Part shown: piece after piece, positions 1 to 11,290 of the stretch
Numbering within the stretch: the stretch's first letter is position 1
Layout: each line of letters begins with the position of its first letter
Source of the DNA: Piliocolobus tephrosceles
Lineage: Eukaryota; Chordata; Mammalia; Primates; Cercopithecidae
Reading direction: 5' to 3'
NCBI RefSeq assembly: GCF_002776525.5
Contig: NC_045439.1
Span: 158,712,208 to 158,776,207 of the forward strand
DNA: 64,000 bases
Position numbers and translations under genes: made by a program
Notes under the pieces: model-generated
Seen by the model: only the letters and a program-made list of their open reading frames with translations
Databases searched by the model: none
What the model was told of the DNA's origin: nothing

Positions 1-1829
1 ATTGGTTTATGTTTCTCTGTGCCTTCAGCTGTTTGATAATTTTATACTTTACCCATATTTCTCTTATGACTAGTGTGGAACTTTTAGCTTCCAGCCCAGA
101 AGTGTTTCCAAACCTTTTAGCCAAAGAATCCCCAAAAGGTGCAGAGGCTTCATCATGGTAAAATCAAACTGGAGATACCTCTGTAATGACCCCGCTTACC
201 CCTGAAATTTCCTTGACACCTGATGATTTATATTAAAAGTTTACCCAAAATGGACACTCTACTTCAAAATATGACAGGGTCAAAGAATAAAGGTTCCAGT
301 GCCCTAACCAAGAGTCATTAGGGCTCCATCTTCATTTCAGTGTAAAAAACACTTTGATTAACTCTACCACACTCTACTATCAGTCTGAGAACTACGTATC
401 TGTCCCCCAAGTTGTGAAACGCTTAGGGCAGCACAGAATGGGAAATGCGTGACAAAGAGCACTGTTGTTACGGCCAACACAGAAAATCACTAAGTCTATT
501 GAGGGCTTGAGCCTACAAAGGAGAGAGGGAGCAATTGGAAAGATATTTGGATGAGCTGAAAGAAAGTTGCTGTCTTCAAGGAGATGTGGTGTGGTGGTGG
601 AAGAGCTGTATTTTTACTTAATAAAATGCACAAATGCAGAGAGACTGCATCTAGGAACCACCTGTGAACAGTAGAAGAACAAAGCATTGAAGCGGCTTCT
701 CTCATTGTCTAGATTTCCTCATGAAGTAGGACAGGGTGAGCTTGAGGACAATGAGGGTAGATTGGAGTGTGCTGTTGGGAAGAGGAGGCAGATTTGACTA
801 GGGTCTGGCAGATGCATTTCCCAATGAGTTAGGAGTACACAAATGTGCTCAAGTTTTGATCCTCAGTGGACAGATGAAGGAAAGAGATGTTGGACTCATG
901 GGAACTTGGGATTTGTCATATGCAAGTCCCAGGCAATCAAGTGGAGCTACAAGGAGGAAGGTGCATAGGGCATACCACTTAACCCCTTAGTTCTTAAGTG
1001 TGATTTAACCCCTTAGCTCTTCCTTTCCACACCCAATCTTTTTTTTTTTTTCTTTTTGCCACCCTACTTCTCAGACTCTCATGAAATATACAGTATCCTC
1101 AGGTCTGCTTCTCACTATCTGCCCTCCATTGCGTTGTTAAGTACATCCTTGGGCTTCGCTATATGTTGAAAAGTTCTTTGTGGCTTCTTATCCCCACATT
1201 CTTTGGTTCTGTCATGAGCATCTCCTGAAAACTAAATTCCAGTTCCAAGAGTTTCTGGAGAACCACGCATCTGATGGGAAGGGAGAAATGGAATCAGTCA
1301 CAAGGTGGCAGAGTTCAGCCACACCCTTCACCAACAGCCTGGCGAGACCTCAATTTCTTCTTGAACCAGTGTGGAGGGTTTTGGGGTTGAGGTTCCTCTT
1401 GTTCTGCTGGGTATACTGAGAATGGAGAATCAGGATTGACACCAGCTCTACTGAGCTCCCTCAAGGCTGGGCGGGGCTGAGGTTCCCACAGGGGTGCCCA
1501 TGAGAATGCATCTTCCAAATACACCCAAGGAAATTTGCCTGGTGAAAGGTGAAGGGGATTGGACAGAGCAGTATCACCTGCACATTTGGTTCTGCCTGGA
1601 TAAGGGACTATTGAATTCCTTAGTAAACAAACAAGTAATAAAACAAACATGGAATGGAAGCTGGTGGGTGTGTAAAGAGAGTTTCTGAATGAGCCATATC
1701 AGCTGGGGAGAAGGACGTGACCCTGGGCAGCTCTCTGCTACATTCCATCTCCCTCCATCAATTCCATCCACATGGGTCTCCTTGCAGACCTTGGATCCAG
1801 TCCCAGCACCTGGACAATTGCAGAGGCAA
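1..1829. other. Low-copy DNA, no gene recognised
   Basis: No Alu or L1 copy and no convincing coding frame is visible. Short frames here lack recognisable domains. A poly-T tract lies near 1029-1050. Confidence 0.5.
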
Positions 1830-2165
1830 TGCCCTCTGTTCTAAATGCTTTACTCCTTCACCAAGAAATTCCCGTAGCTCACTCCCTCGTGTCTTTCAGG
1901 GCTCTGCCCAAGGGTCACCTCCTCAGAGAGGCCTCCCCTGACAACCCTGTTAACCTTAGTCCCTTCTTCTACTCGAAGAGTTGTGACTTGAAGTTTTCTC
2001 GTACTTGGAAAATTTGCGTTACCTATCTTCTTCCACTAGACTCTGTGATCCATGCTGGCAGGGACTTTGGATCCTTCATGCAGTGTTGTAGCCCATGTTT
2101 CTAGGACAAATATTGGCACACATACATGTTCAGTCACTATTTTATTTATTAATTAATCAATGAAT
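1830..2165 (+). repeat. L2 (LINE-2) 3' end
   Basis: Contains the diagnostic phrases GGTCACCTCCTCAGAGAGGC, later CATGCTGGCAGGGACTTTG and a tail with TTTATT and GAATGAATG-like words, all typical of the L2 3' end. Old and diverged. Confidence 0.75.
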
Positions 2166-2374
2166 GCATGAAAGCACACACACAAAAAGAAAACACGCCT
2201 ACATGCTGAGAGTGGCTATTTTCTTCTCCTGCAAGTGGGTACTCTTTACACCTTTCACAATTTTATTTTACAAAATTTTCTAAATTCTATACAGTTTCTA
2301 GGTCCAGACCACCTTGGATGAAAAATCTCAGTGAGGTCATTAACAAGCTAGTGATCAAGAGGATATGAGTTAAT

Positions 2375-2480
2375 ATCTGTGTTTTTCAGTTCCCTCCTCT
2401 ATAAAATGCTGGTAATAATAACACATACTTGTTGCTTGTTGAAAGGATCACATATTAAGTGTTTTGTAAGCATGAGCCAT
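2375..2480 (+). repeat. MIR-like fragment
   Basis: Shows the MIR order 'cagttccctcctctataaaatg', 'ggtaataataacacat', then a GAAAGGATCA...TTAAGTG stretch. Diverged, so modest confidence. Confidence 0.5.
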
Positions 2481-2702
2481 TGTGGCTCATATCATTATTA
2501 CTATGCTATCATATCATGAGGACAGTTATGATTTTACAGACTTACAGAAGTGCATCCTTTCTCTTTTTATGATATACCATTTATAATCTGCTTATTGTAA
2601 AATGTTGGATTTTAGTTTTCTCACATTATCAGGCACATTGTGTATTCAAGAGGATGAGTGCCATACTTTTTCTTTAAAAATAATTATTAAAAAAATATAG
2701 TT

Positions 2703-2991
2703 CTGGCCAGGCGTGATGGTTCATGCCTGTAATCCCAGCCCTTTGGGAGGCCAAGACGGGTGCGTCAGGACGTCAGGAGGTCGAGACCATTCTGGCTAAC
2801 ACGGTGAAACTCTGTCTCTACCAAAAACACAAAAAATAAACTGGGTATGGTGGCGTGCACCTGTAGTCCCAGCTACTCGGGAGGCTGAGGCAGAAGAATC
2901 CCTTGAACCCTGGAGGCAGAGGTTGCAATGAGCTGGGATTGCACCACTGCACTCCAGACTGGGTGACAGAGCAAGACTCCATCTCAAAAAA

Positions 2992-3022
<31 letters not shown>

Positions 3023-3024
3023 AT
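2703..3024 (+). repeat. Alu with (AAAT)n tail
   Basis: Full dimeric Alu in plus orientation. The tail has become an AAAT microsatellite (about 2986-3024). ATAGTTCT occurs on both sides as the target-site duplication. Confidence 0.95.
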
Positions 3025-3059
3025 AGTTCTATCTCTGGCACTACTATTAGCATTTGTTT

Positions 3060-4690
3060 ATTTAAAGTTTTCATTTTGAAATAATTTTAGATGTACATGG
3101 AAGTTGCAAAAATAGTATGGGGAGTTCCTATGTCTGTTTTATCCAGCTTCCCCCAGTGATGAAATAATCAAAACTATGAAATTAACATTGGTATAATACT
3201 ACTAAATAAACCACAGACCTTATTCAGATTTTGCCAGTTTTGAAATGCACTCATTTCTGAAGGAGTGTATTTCTATGAAATATTACATGGATAGACTTGT
3301 GTAACCATTAACATAGTCAGGATACAGAACTGTTCCATCTTCACAAAGAAATTCTCTCTTACACCTTTTCGGTCACAGTTGCCCACTAATCTTGGAAACC
3401 ACTTATCTGTTATATTCAATGTTATAAATTTGTCATTTCTAGAATGTTATTAAATTGGTATTGTAGAGTATGCAACCCTTTGATATTTCTTTTGCTCTGA
3501 ATACATATAAGGCCTTTCAGATACAGTCAAGTTGCTATGTGTAACAACATTTAGCTCCTTTCTGTTGCTGAGTAATATTCTGTTGATTATGTGTACCACA
3601 GTTTATCTATTTGCATCCATTTGCATGTTGAAAAATATATGGCTTGCTTCTAATTGTAGGTCATTGCAACATAGTTTTGGTATGAACATACGCCTTTATT
3701 TCTGTAGAGTAAATATCCAAGAATAGAATAGTTGGGTTACATTTAAGGATATGTATAACTTTGTAAGAAACTGCCAACCCATTTTGCAGAGTGGTGTATG
3801 TATGATTGTACATTCCGCTGGCACTATGTGAGACTTCTAGTTACTTCATATCCTCTCTTGGATATTGACAGTGTATTTTCTTCTTTTTTTATTTTTATTT
3901 TTTGAGACAGAGTCTTGCTCTGTCGCCCAGGCTGGAGTGCAGTGGCATGATCTCGGCTTGCTGCAAGCTCCGCCTCCCGGGTTCATGCTATTCTCCTGCC
4001 TCAGCCTCCCGAATAGTTGGGACTACAGGCGCCCGCCACCACTCCTGGCTAATTTTTTGTATTTTTTAGTAGAGATGGGGTTTCACTGTGTTAGCCAGGA
4101 TGGTCTTGAACTCCTGACTTTGTGATCCACCCGCCTCGGCCTCCCAAAGTGCTGAGATTACAGGCAGGAGCCACCGCACCTGGTCCATAGTATATTTTCT
4201 TTTTGTTATAATTTACAATATATTTTATTACATTTTACATTTCTGTGTATAGTGATACATTTTTGTGACATTAGTTTGCATTTTCCTAATGGCTAATGGT
4301 GTTGACTATCTTTTTTTTTTTGGTTTACGTGTTTCTTTGCCATCCATCTACTGGTTCAGTCTTTGACTATTTTCTAATAGGATTATTTGTTTTCTTAATG
4401 TTGAGTTTAGAGAGTTGTTTATATATTCTGGATATAAATCCTTCTGTGGACTTGAGGTTTGCAAATACATTCCCCAAGTCTGTGTCTTTTTATTCTTTTA
4501 ACAGTGTCTTAGAGAGAATAACAGCTTTTAATTTTGTTGTGGTCAAATTGATCAGGTTCTTTCTTTGCTGGATTATGGTTTTGGTGTCTAAGATCTCTTC
4601 ATCTAACACCATTTTATGACAATTTCCCACCTGTGTTTTCTTTGAAAATGGTTTCAAAGAAAATGGTTTCAAAGCACAGAGGTAATTTGC
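3060..4690 (-). repeat. Old L1 3' region, interrupted by an Alu
   Basis: Antisense L1M-type 3' sequence ('taaccattaacatagtcagg', 'tgcattttcctaatggctaatg', 'ttatatattctggatataaatcc'). The Alu at 3895-4185 splits it. A 17-base unit is tandemly duplicated near 4644-4676. Confidence 0.7.
3895..4185 (-). repeat. Alu
   Basis: Full-length antisense Alu (GAGACAGAGTCTTGCTCTGT to the GAGCCACCGCACC end), inserted into the older L1. Confidence 0.95.
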
Positions 4691-4763
4691 AGTTGTGAAA
4701 TCAAATTTGTATTCTAAATAATTTACAATTTCTAAAAAGAAATTGAGAAAGTTCTGTTTAAAA

Positions 4764-5050
4764 CTGGCCTGGCGTGGTGGTTCACGCCTGTAATCCCAGC
4801 ACTTTGGGAGGCCACGGTAGGTGGATTGCTTGAGGTCAGGAGTTCAAGACCAGCCTGACCAACATGGTGAAACCCCATCTCTACTAAAAATGCAAAAATT
4901 AGCCAGGTGGGGTGGTGCATGCCTGTAGTCCTAGATACTCAGGAGGCTGAGGCAGGAGGATGGCTTGAAACCGGGAGGCAGAGGTTGCAGTGAGCCGAGA
5001 TTACACCACTGCACTCCAGCCTGGGTGACAGAGCACTATTCTATCTCAAA
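4764..5050 (+). repeat. Alu
   Basis: Full Alu in plus orientation. The target-site duplication AGAAAGTTCTGTTTA/AGAAAGTTCTATTTA is visible on both sides. Confidence 0.95.
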
Positions 5051-5055
5051 GAAAG

Positions 5056-6053
5056 TTCTATTTAACTCAGCTGATCTTTTCTGATGACTTTTTTTCGTGT
5101 TCTGAAATAGTATCGTTTCCCTAAAACATGAGAGATTTTTGTTCGTCTTGTTTTTGCTATATTAGTTTTTGTTGCAACCTGAACACAACAAGTAACTCAA
5201 ATGCAGCCAGTTTATCCTTTTCTAGGCTCCATATGACCTCTTCAAAGATCACCAGCAGTTTTGGGACAAAACCATATACAATTCTGTTGCGTTGTTCTCC
5301 CCTTCTCATTGTTCTCCCCTTCTCATTGTTCTCATCCTTAATGAGCTTTCAGATTAGAGAACGTTCTTCTTTTTTCATACTCTGAAACCATGATTTTATG
5401 GCAGGCTAACATTTTGGTATCTTTTCTACGACTGGCCACAACGCAAGCTGTCTTGTGGGTACAGGGGTAAGGATGCTATCTCCTTCCATTTCCATAAAGC
5501 CAGAGTTACGATTCTTGTTTCTGCATGTTTTTAGACAACTGAAAATTAGTGAAAAACTTTAATTATGAAAGCCTTAAAATCACAAGTAAGCATGCCAGTC
5601 CCCTTTTTAGCAGTTCTATATTAACTGTGTATGAGGCATTTAGTAGGTAATATCTTTTCTTAGATGAGAAGTTCATAGACCAAATGGAATTTGGCAAATT
5701 TACATTTGTGCTGTCTGCCAGATATGCATATAGACGAGCAAATTCTAGTTTGGATTTGGAAAAGATATTAATAATCTTTTGTTTCATGATTTTTGTGGTT
5801 TAATGAAAATTTTCATAGAAACCAAGAAGATAATTTAAAGCTCCATTTTTCAAATAAAAATGTCTAAAAGGTGAGGTGCATTTTTTTTGGTTATTATTAT
5901 TTGATGCATCGCTTGCTATATTGTAGGGAGCATGATTGACAGTAAGACCTGTCAGAGTCAGCTCTACACTGTAAAGAACCAATGTATCTATTATCAAAAT
6001 TTCCCATTTTGTTTGTTGAAAGGACATTTTCAATGCAACTTATAAGTTAACAT
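5056..6053. other. Low-copy DNA, nothing recognised
   Basis: AT-rich DNA without a recognisable repeat or gene. A short tandem duplication (TTGTTCTCCCCTTCTCA unit) lies near 5292-5330. Confidence 0.45.
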
Positions 6054-6116
6054 AAATCAATAAAATGATATAATGATGTGTGCTGGTTTGTGTGGTACAC
6101 CAAAACTAATTCAATG
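6054..6116 (+). repeat. Direct repeat, left copy (63 bp)
   Basis: Matches 6642-6704 over 63 bases with about 5 substitutions. The two copies are 588 bases apart and bracket the duplicated block 6118-6270 and an Alu. Confidence 0.85.
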
Positions 6117-6117
6117 T

Positions 6118-6270
6118 TTTAGTTTTCCAGAATATCTGCTTCTAGTTACTCTGCACTTTCTCTCTGGATAAATGGGTTGTTCCAGTGCAGGGCTATGATT
6201 CTCTGTCTTGAGCTAGGCATCTTTATTAATTGTGAACCTCATATCTTTTTACAATGTGTCACTGAATGTT
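6118..6270 (+). repeat. Duplicated block, copy 1 (partner at 10558-10714)
   Basis: Bases 6121-6240 match 10561-10680 with about 6 differences in 120 and no gap. I do not recognise the sequence as an interspersed repeat family. Confidence 0.85.
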
Positions 6271-6306
6271 CGAATACTTTTAAAGGTAATGTAACTTTAC
6301 TCATTT

Positions 6307-6620
6307 TCTTTTTTTTTTTTTTTTTTTTTTGAGACGGGGACGCCGTCTCCCCCTCTTCCCCCGCGGGCGGGGGTGCAGTGGCGCGATCTCGGCTCACTAC
6401 AAGCTCCACCTCCCGGGTTCACGCCATTCTCCTGCCTCAGCCTCCCGAGTACCTGGGACTACAGGCGCCCACCACCTCGCCCGGCTAGTTTTTTGTATTT
6501 TTAGTAGAGACGGGGTTTCACCGTGTAGACCAGGATGGTCTCGATCTCCTGACCTCGTGATCCACCCGTCTCGGCCTCCCAAAGTGCTGGGATTACAGGC
6601 TTGAGCCACCGCGCCCGGCC
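6307..6620 (-). repeat. AluY-type (Old World monkey AluYR-like) with aberrant left arm
   Basis: Antisense Alu with CACCTCGCCCGGCTAGTTTT and GCTTGAGCCACCGCGCCCGG, features I associate with cercopithecid AluYR elements. The target-site duplication ACTTTACTCATTTTC is on both sides. About 40 bases near 6336-6375 do not match Alu. Confidence 0.9.
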
Positions 6621-6641
6621 ACTTTACTCATTTTCAAAGAG

Positions 6642-6704
6642 AAATCAATAAAATGATATAATGATGTGTGCTGGTTTGTTTGATATACCAAAGCTAATTC
6701 AGTG
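6642..6704 (+). repeat. Direct repeat, right copy (63 bp)
   Basis: Partner of 6054-6116, starting AAATCAATAAAATGATATAA in both copies. It lies just outside the Alu target-site duplication, so it is not part of that insertion event. Confidence 0.85.
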
Positions 6705-7438
6705 GCTGCTATTTTCCACTGAGCATCAGTGTCTGTTTAGGAGACCAAAAATCCAAAAAATAAGAGAAATAAAGAAAAAGAAAAGATAAAAGAAACTTTT
6801 GTTCCCTTTAGAATTATGTGCTTATATCATCCTTAAATGGTAAAATTTAGTCTTCACACAGAGGGATGATAGTGAAAAGATACAAAAAGAAGACAGCCAT
6901 CTGCACCATCTACAAGCCAAGGAAAGAGACCAGGGACAGATCATTTTCTCACTGCCCCCAGAAGGAACCAACCCACTGACACTTTGATCTGGGACTTCCA
7001 ACCTCCACAACTGTGAGGAGATAGATTTGTGTTGCTTAAACAACCCAATCTATGGTACTTTGTTACCGCAGCCCTAGCAAAGTCACACAGACTTTGCCTC
7101 CTCTACCATACCCAATCCCACATTATTTTTCTGCATATTGTGCAATGTACTCTGTTTTGTTTACTCACCTTTGTAATCCAGCTGTCCGTGTCATTCATGT
7201 ACCATTAAAATAACACGATCATTTAGCCTTCTGGACCATGCTGCATTGGTATTGTCATTGTTTGTGTTTTCACTATCTGAATTACGAGAAAATATGGTCA
7301 CAAGGTTTATAAAGTTAAAAGCTGAACTAGCACCAAATTGATTCCAAGTAGAACAGTTAATCAAGTCAAATGCAGACAAACACTCATGATTACAACATGC
7401 TTCATTTACATATTTAAGTCACAAGAGTTAAAGTGATT
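6705..7438. other. Low-copy DNA, nothing recognised
   Basis: No Alu or L1 is recognised here. Part may be an old LTR or MaLR remnant, but I cannot support a family. No coding frame of note. Confidence 0.4.
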
Positions 7439-7490
7439 CATGATTTGCAGCTCACAGTAATTCACCGATCACTGTGAACTGCAAATCATG
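7439..7490. repeat. Near-perfect hairpin (20-bp arms, 12-base loop)
   Basis: The left arm 7439-7458 (CATGATTTGCAGCTCACAGT) pairs with the right arm 7471-7490 (ACTGTGAACTGCAAATCATG) at 19 of 20 positions around the loop AATTCACCGATC. It is not a MADE1/mir-548-type palindrome as far as I can tell. It could be a miniature transposon remnant or a transcribed hairpin; function unknown. Confidence 0.85.
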
Positions 7491-8021
7491 GTTATCCACA
7501 TCAGTGATCAGGAAGAAAACAGTGACAGCAATTACAAAGAAACAGATAATATGTGCTGTCTCCATTTGGCAGTAAAATGCATACAGCCCTTGTTTGGGTG
7601 ATGCCATATGGGTTTTCTAGTTTTTTCTCCAATCTTCTTTTCTCATAGCCAAAAATTTGGGGTTGTTCACATCCCACAGAGGGGATTCCTAGAAAGTGGG
7701 ACTTCCGGTGCCAAAATCAAGACAATTTGAGATAAATTGTTGGGATTTTGATAAAAATTGCATGAATCCTACCGACGTGTTTCATCTGTTTACCATGTTA
7801 AGTCTTCTGATCTATAAACATGATATTTCTCTCCATTTATTTAGGTGTTCATTGATTTTTAAATCAGTGCTTTATAAGCTTTTCAAAATAGAGATTCTAT
7901 ACGTTTTGATGTATGTATTCATAAGTACTTTTGAGCTATTACAAATGGTACTGAGTTTTAAATGTTTAAATTTCTATTTCCAAGAGTTATTGCTGGTATA
8001 TAGAAATATAATTGATTTCGA

Positions 8022-8340
8022 CCAGGCGCGGTGGCTCACGCCTGTAATCCCAGCACTTTGGGAGGCTGAGGTGGGCGTATCATGGGGTCAGGAGATCCAG
8101 ACCATCCTGGCTAACACAGTGAAACTCTGTCTCTACTAAAAAACAAAACAAACAAACAAACAAACAAAAAAAAAAACAAAAGAAAAACAAAATGAGCCAG
8201 GCGTGGTGGTGGGCGCCTGTAGTCCCAGCTATTAGGGAGGCTGAGGCAGGAGAATGATGTGAACCCAGGAGGCGGAGCTTGCAGTAAGCTGAGATTGCAC
8301 CATTGCACTGCAGCCTGGGCTACAGAGCGAGACTCAGTCA
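8022..8340 (+). repeat. Alu
   Basis: Plus-orientation Alu with an enlarged A-rich middle linker (AAAC)n. The apparent target-site duplication ATTGATTT lies before the element and after the GGAA tract, so the microsatellite is its former tail. Confidence 0.93.
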
Positions 8341-8480
8341 GAAGGGAAGGAAGGGAAAGGGGAAGGGGAAGGGAGGAGAGGGGGAAGGAAGGGAAAAGAA
8401 GGAAGGAAGGAAGGAAGGAAGAAGGAAGGAAGGAAGGAAGGAAGGAAGGAAGGAAGGAAGGAAGGAAGGAAGGAAGGAAG
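8341..8480 (+). repeat. (GGAA)n microsatellite from an Alu tail
   Basis: Impure GGAAGGG/GGGAAAGG leader, then about 80 bases of almost pure GGAA units. GGAA is the ETS core, and polymorphic GGAA arrays can act as ETS-dependent enhancers, but nothing here shows use. Confidence 0.95.
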
Positions 8481-8970
8481 ATTGATTTTGAATGTTGACC
8501 CTGTATCTTGTGACCTTGCTAAAGTCTCTTATTAATTCAGGTATGGTTTTTGGACATTATTTGAGATTCTCTACATAGACAATTATGCATCTGCAAATAG
8601 AAGTAGCTTTATTTCTTCATTTTCAACCTGTAAGCATTTTACTTCCTTTGCCTATCTTATTGTACTGGCTAGGACTTTCATCACCAAGTGGAAAAGGAGT
8701 GGTAAGAGTGGACAGCATACTCCACCCTTCTCTCCAATCTTAGAGGGAAGTATCCAGTCTTTGGACATTAAACACACTAAGCAATGTTAACTATAGTAGT
8801 AGTTGTTGTTCTTTTATAATATGCTTTACCAGGTTGGTGATGCTCTTTTCTGTGTCTAGTTTGCTGAGAGCTTAATAAAAGCTCATAATAAACGAATGGG
8901 AGTTGAATTTTGTCAAATGCCTTTTCTGCATGCATTGATATGATCATGTGGTTTTTCTAAAGATTACAGA

Positions 8971-9965
8971 TATTGTGAATATATTGAGACAGTCTTGCAT
9001 TTGTGCAACAAATAAGAAATGTGGTGGTGGGACCTTGTTCATATCGGTAAATTAAATTTTCTAATATCTGCTGGAGTCTGCTATGATACATTCTCCTGGG
9101 AAGACTTTCCCTACCTTCTCCATTCAATGGGGCACATCTGGGACTGTCTTCCTCTCTCATCACTTTCCTTCTCTGTCTTAAATTTTGACTTTCCCTGACA
9201 CTCCTCTGGGAAAATAGAAGCACCATCAACTTCCTGCCACAGATACAACAGGTATATATCAGTCAGTCATTTCATACTTCTGTCTCATTCCTACGGAAGA
9301 TGCATTCCCAATCCTGTATAGTAACTCTATTTGATAATATAGATCTTACCATATCTTTAATACTGGTATCTCTCCATCAACCATTGAATATATAGATCAT
9401 TTATATTCACATCCTGCTCCATACTTCATTCACTGAAGTTTGGTTTCTGTTGACATCTATCCCATCGAAATTGTTCTTCATAAAATGAAATGATCTCTTT
9501 ATGAGGAATTTCAGCAAACACGTCTTAGTTATTTTATTGCTTCAAGTCTCAACTAAATTGAACAACTATCCAATCCCTCCTTTGGCATTTCTAAAACTAC
9601 ATTCTCTAAATCCCACTTACTCCTAATCTCTTCCCACTGTTTCTTGATATTATTTGAGAGTTATCTTTCTGCTTTTCCATGTAATATTTGTTCTCCTCAG
9701 TGCTCCATCCTGCACCTCTTCCCTCTCATTCTCCGAGGTTCCCAAACTCATATGCCTTTAGGAACAAAAAGTAACACAAGTACCCGAGGATAGCTGGTGT
9801 AAGTGTCTGAGATTAAGCAGAAGAGTGCCTGTTCTTCCCAAACTACTCAGGAAAAGCACAGAATACCTTTGCAAATCCATCCCTTCCCATCTATAGGTTC
9901 ATGAAATTTTAAACTGCATCTTTTCTTATGCATTTATCCCTAATCAAATGGACATCTCTGTTTAG
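8971..9965. other. Low-copy DNA, nothing recognised
   Basis: Pyrimidine-rich in places. No repeat family or credible frame is recognised; possibly very old LINE sequence continuing into the L2 fragment to the right. Confidence 0.4.
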
Positions 9966-10480
9966 ATGCCTGGCATTTACGATAAACTCAAAATATATAA
10001 AACTGAACTCATCATCCTCCCACATAAATCTGCTCTCTCTTTTCTCACAAACTCAGTAACTGATATGACACACAAAATTGTGCATGTCAGAAACCTGACC
10101 ATAAACCTGATTCCTCCATTCTTATTTCTAGCATTTCATCAATCATTCATTTTTGTCAATGTAACCCCCAATTATTTCTCAATTTTTCAATTGATCTCCA
10201 TCTTCATTATTCATTCCCTAGTTAAAGCTACCATTATCTGTCACCTGAGTGAAGCCGGAACACACGGCATGCCTCTGAACTTAATCTCCTTTATTCCCTT
10301 CTCTTTTCAGCAAAGATACTACTAAATACAAACAAACCTCTCAAGTACTTCGATCATTCAACAGCGTTTGACACTATTGGCCACTTCCTCTGGCTTGAAA
10401 TGCTGCTATTTTGATTCCCATCTCTATCACTCTCCTGGCTTACTTTCTATCTCTTAACCAGGTACTGTTTTTAGTCTCCG
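9966..10480 (+). repeat. L2 (LINE-2) fragments
   Basis: Plus-strand L2 phrases appear: 'aaaactgaactcatcatcct', 'gtcagaaacctgaccataaa', and 'gcgtttgacactattggcca', resembling L2 reverse-transcriptase coding text. The 119-codon frame here is a decayed LINE frame, not a cellular gene. Confidence 0.65.
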
Positions 10481-10508
10481 TGGCAGCTTTTCCTTCAATA
10501 CTACACGT

Positions 10509-10590
10509 GGGAATGTCTTAGTTTCCCAGAATATCTGCTTCTAGTTACTGGGAATGTCTTAGTTTCCCAGAATATCTGCTTCTAGTTACT
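10509..10590 (+). repeat. 41-bp tandem duplication
   Basis: Two adjacent 41-base units (10509-10549, 10550-10590), each GGGAATGTCTTAGTTTCCCA... and ending CTAGTTACT, are virtually identical. The second unit leads into the 10558-10714 block. Confidence 0.95.
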
Positions 10591-10714
10591 TTGTACTTTC
10601 TCTCTGGATAAATGGGTTGCTCCAGTGCAGGGCTATGATTCTCTGTCTTGAGCTAGGCATCTTTATTAATTGTGAGCTTCATATTTCTTTCAGGATATGT
10701 CACTGAGTGTTTGT
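10558..10714 (+). repeat. Duplicated block, copy 2 (partner at 6118-6270)
   Basis: About 95% identical to 6118-6240, then weaker over the last ~30 bases. Same orientation, offset 4440 bases. Confidence 0.85.
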
Positions 10715-10787
10715 ATAAACTCTTTACTGTTTTCACCCGAAACCTGTTCTTTACCTCCCTTCTCCATTTCATCAGATCACACTTACG

Positions 10788-11060
10788 GCTGGGTGCGGTG
10801 GCTCACGTCTATAATCCCAGCACTTCGGGAGGCTGAAGATCGCTTGAGCCCAGGAGTTCGAGACCAGCCTGGCCAAAATGGTGAGATTCTGCCTTTACAA
10901 AAACTACAAAAATTAGCCGAGTATGGTGGTGTGCTTCTACAGTCTCAACTACTTGGGAGGCTGAGATGGGATGATCGCTTGAGCCTAGGAGGTCAAGGCT
11001 GCAATGAGCCGTGATTGTGCCAGTATACTCCAGCCTGGGCAACAGACCGAGACTCTGTCT

Positions 11061-11095
<35 letters not shown>

Positions 11096-11096
11096 A
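10788..11096 (+). repeat. Alu, tail running into a gap
   Basis: Plus-orientation Alu with long poly-A at 11062-11093, followed by AAAAAGAGAACACACTATTC and the gap. Confidence 0.95.
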
Positions 11097-11125
11097 AAAA
11101 AAAAAGAGAACACACTATTCGCCGA

Positions 11126-11225
11126 NNNNNNNNNNNNNNNNNNNNNNNNNNNNNNNNNNNNNNNNNNNNNNNNNNNNNNNNNNNNNNNNNNNNNNNNNNN
11201 NNNNNNNNNNNNNNNNNNNNNNNNN
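11126..11225. other. Assembly gap, 100 N
   Basis: Run of N. The poly-A plus CACACTATTCGCCGA sequence occurs on both sides (11062-11125 and 11226-11290), so the gap probably has no real missing sequence. Confidence 0.98.
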
Positions 11226-11256
<31 letters not shown>

Positions 11257-11290
11257 AAGGAAAAAAAAAAGAGATCACACTATTCGCCGA

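Larger units (their letters stand above)
7700..8970 (-). repeat. Old L1 ORF2 region, interrupted by Alu and GGAA repeat
   Basis: Antisense L1 ORF2-type sequence ('tcatctgtttaccatgtt', 'ctgcaaatagaagtag', 'tttgtcaaatgccttttctg', 'gatatgatcatgtggttttt'). No intact frame. The Alu and its tail occupy 8022-8480. Confidence 0.75.
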
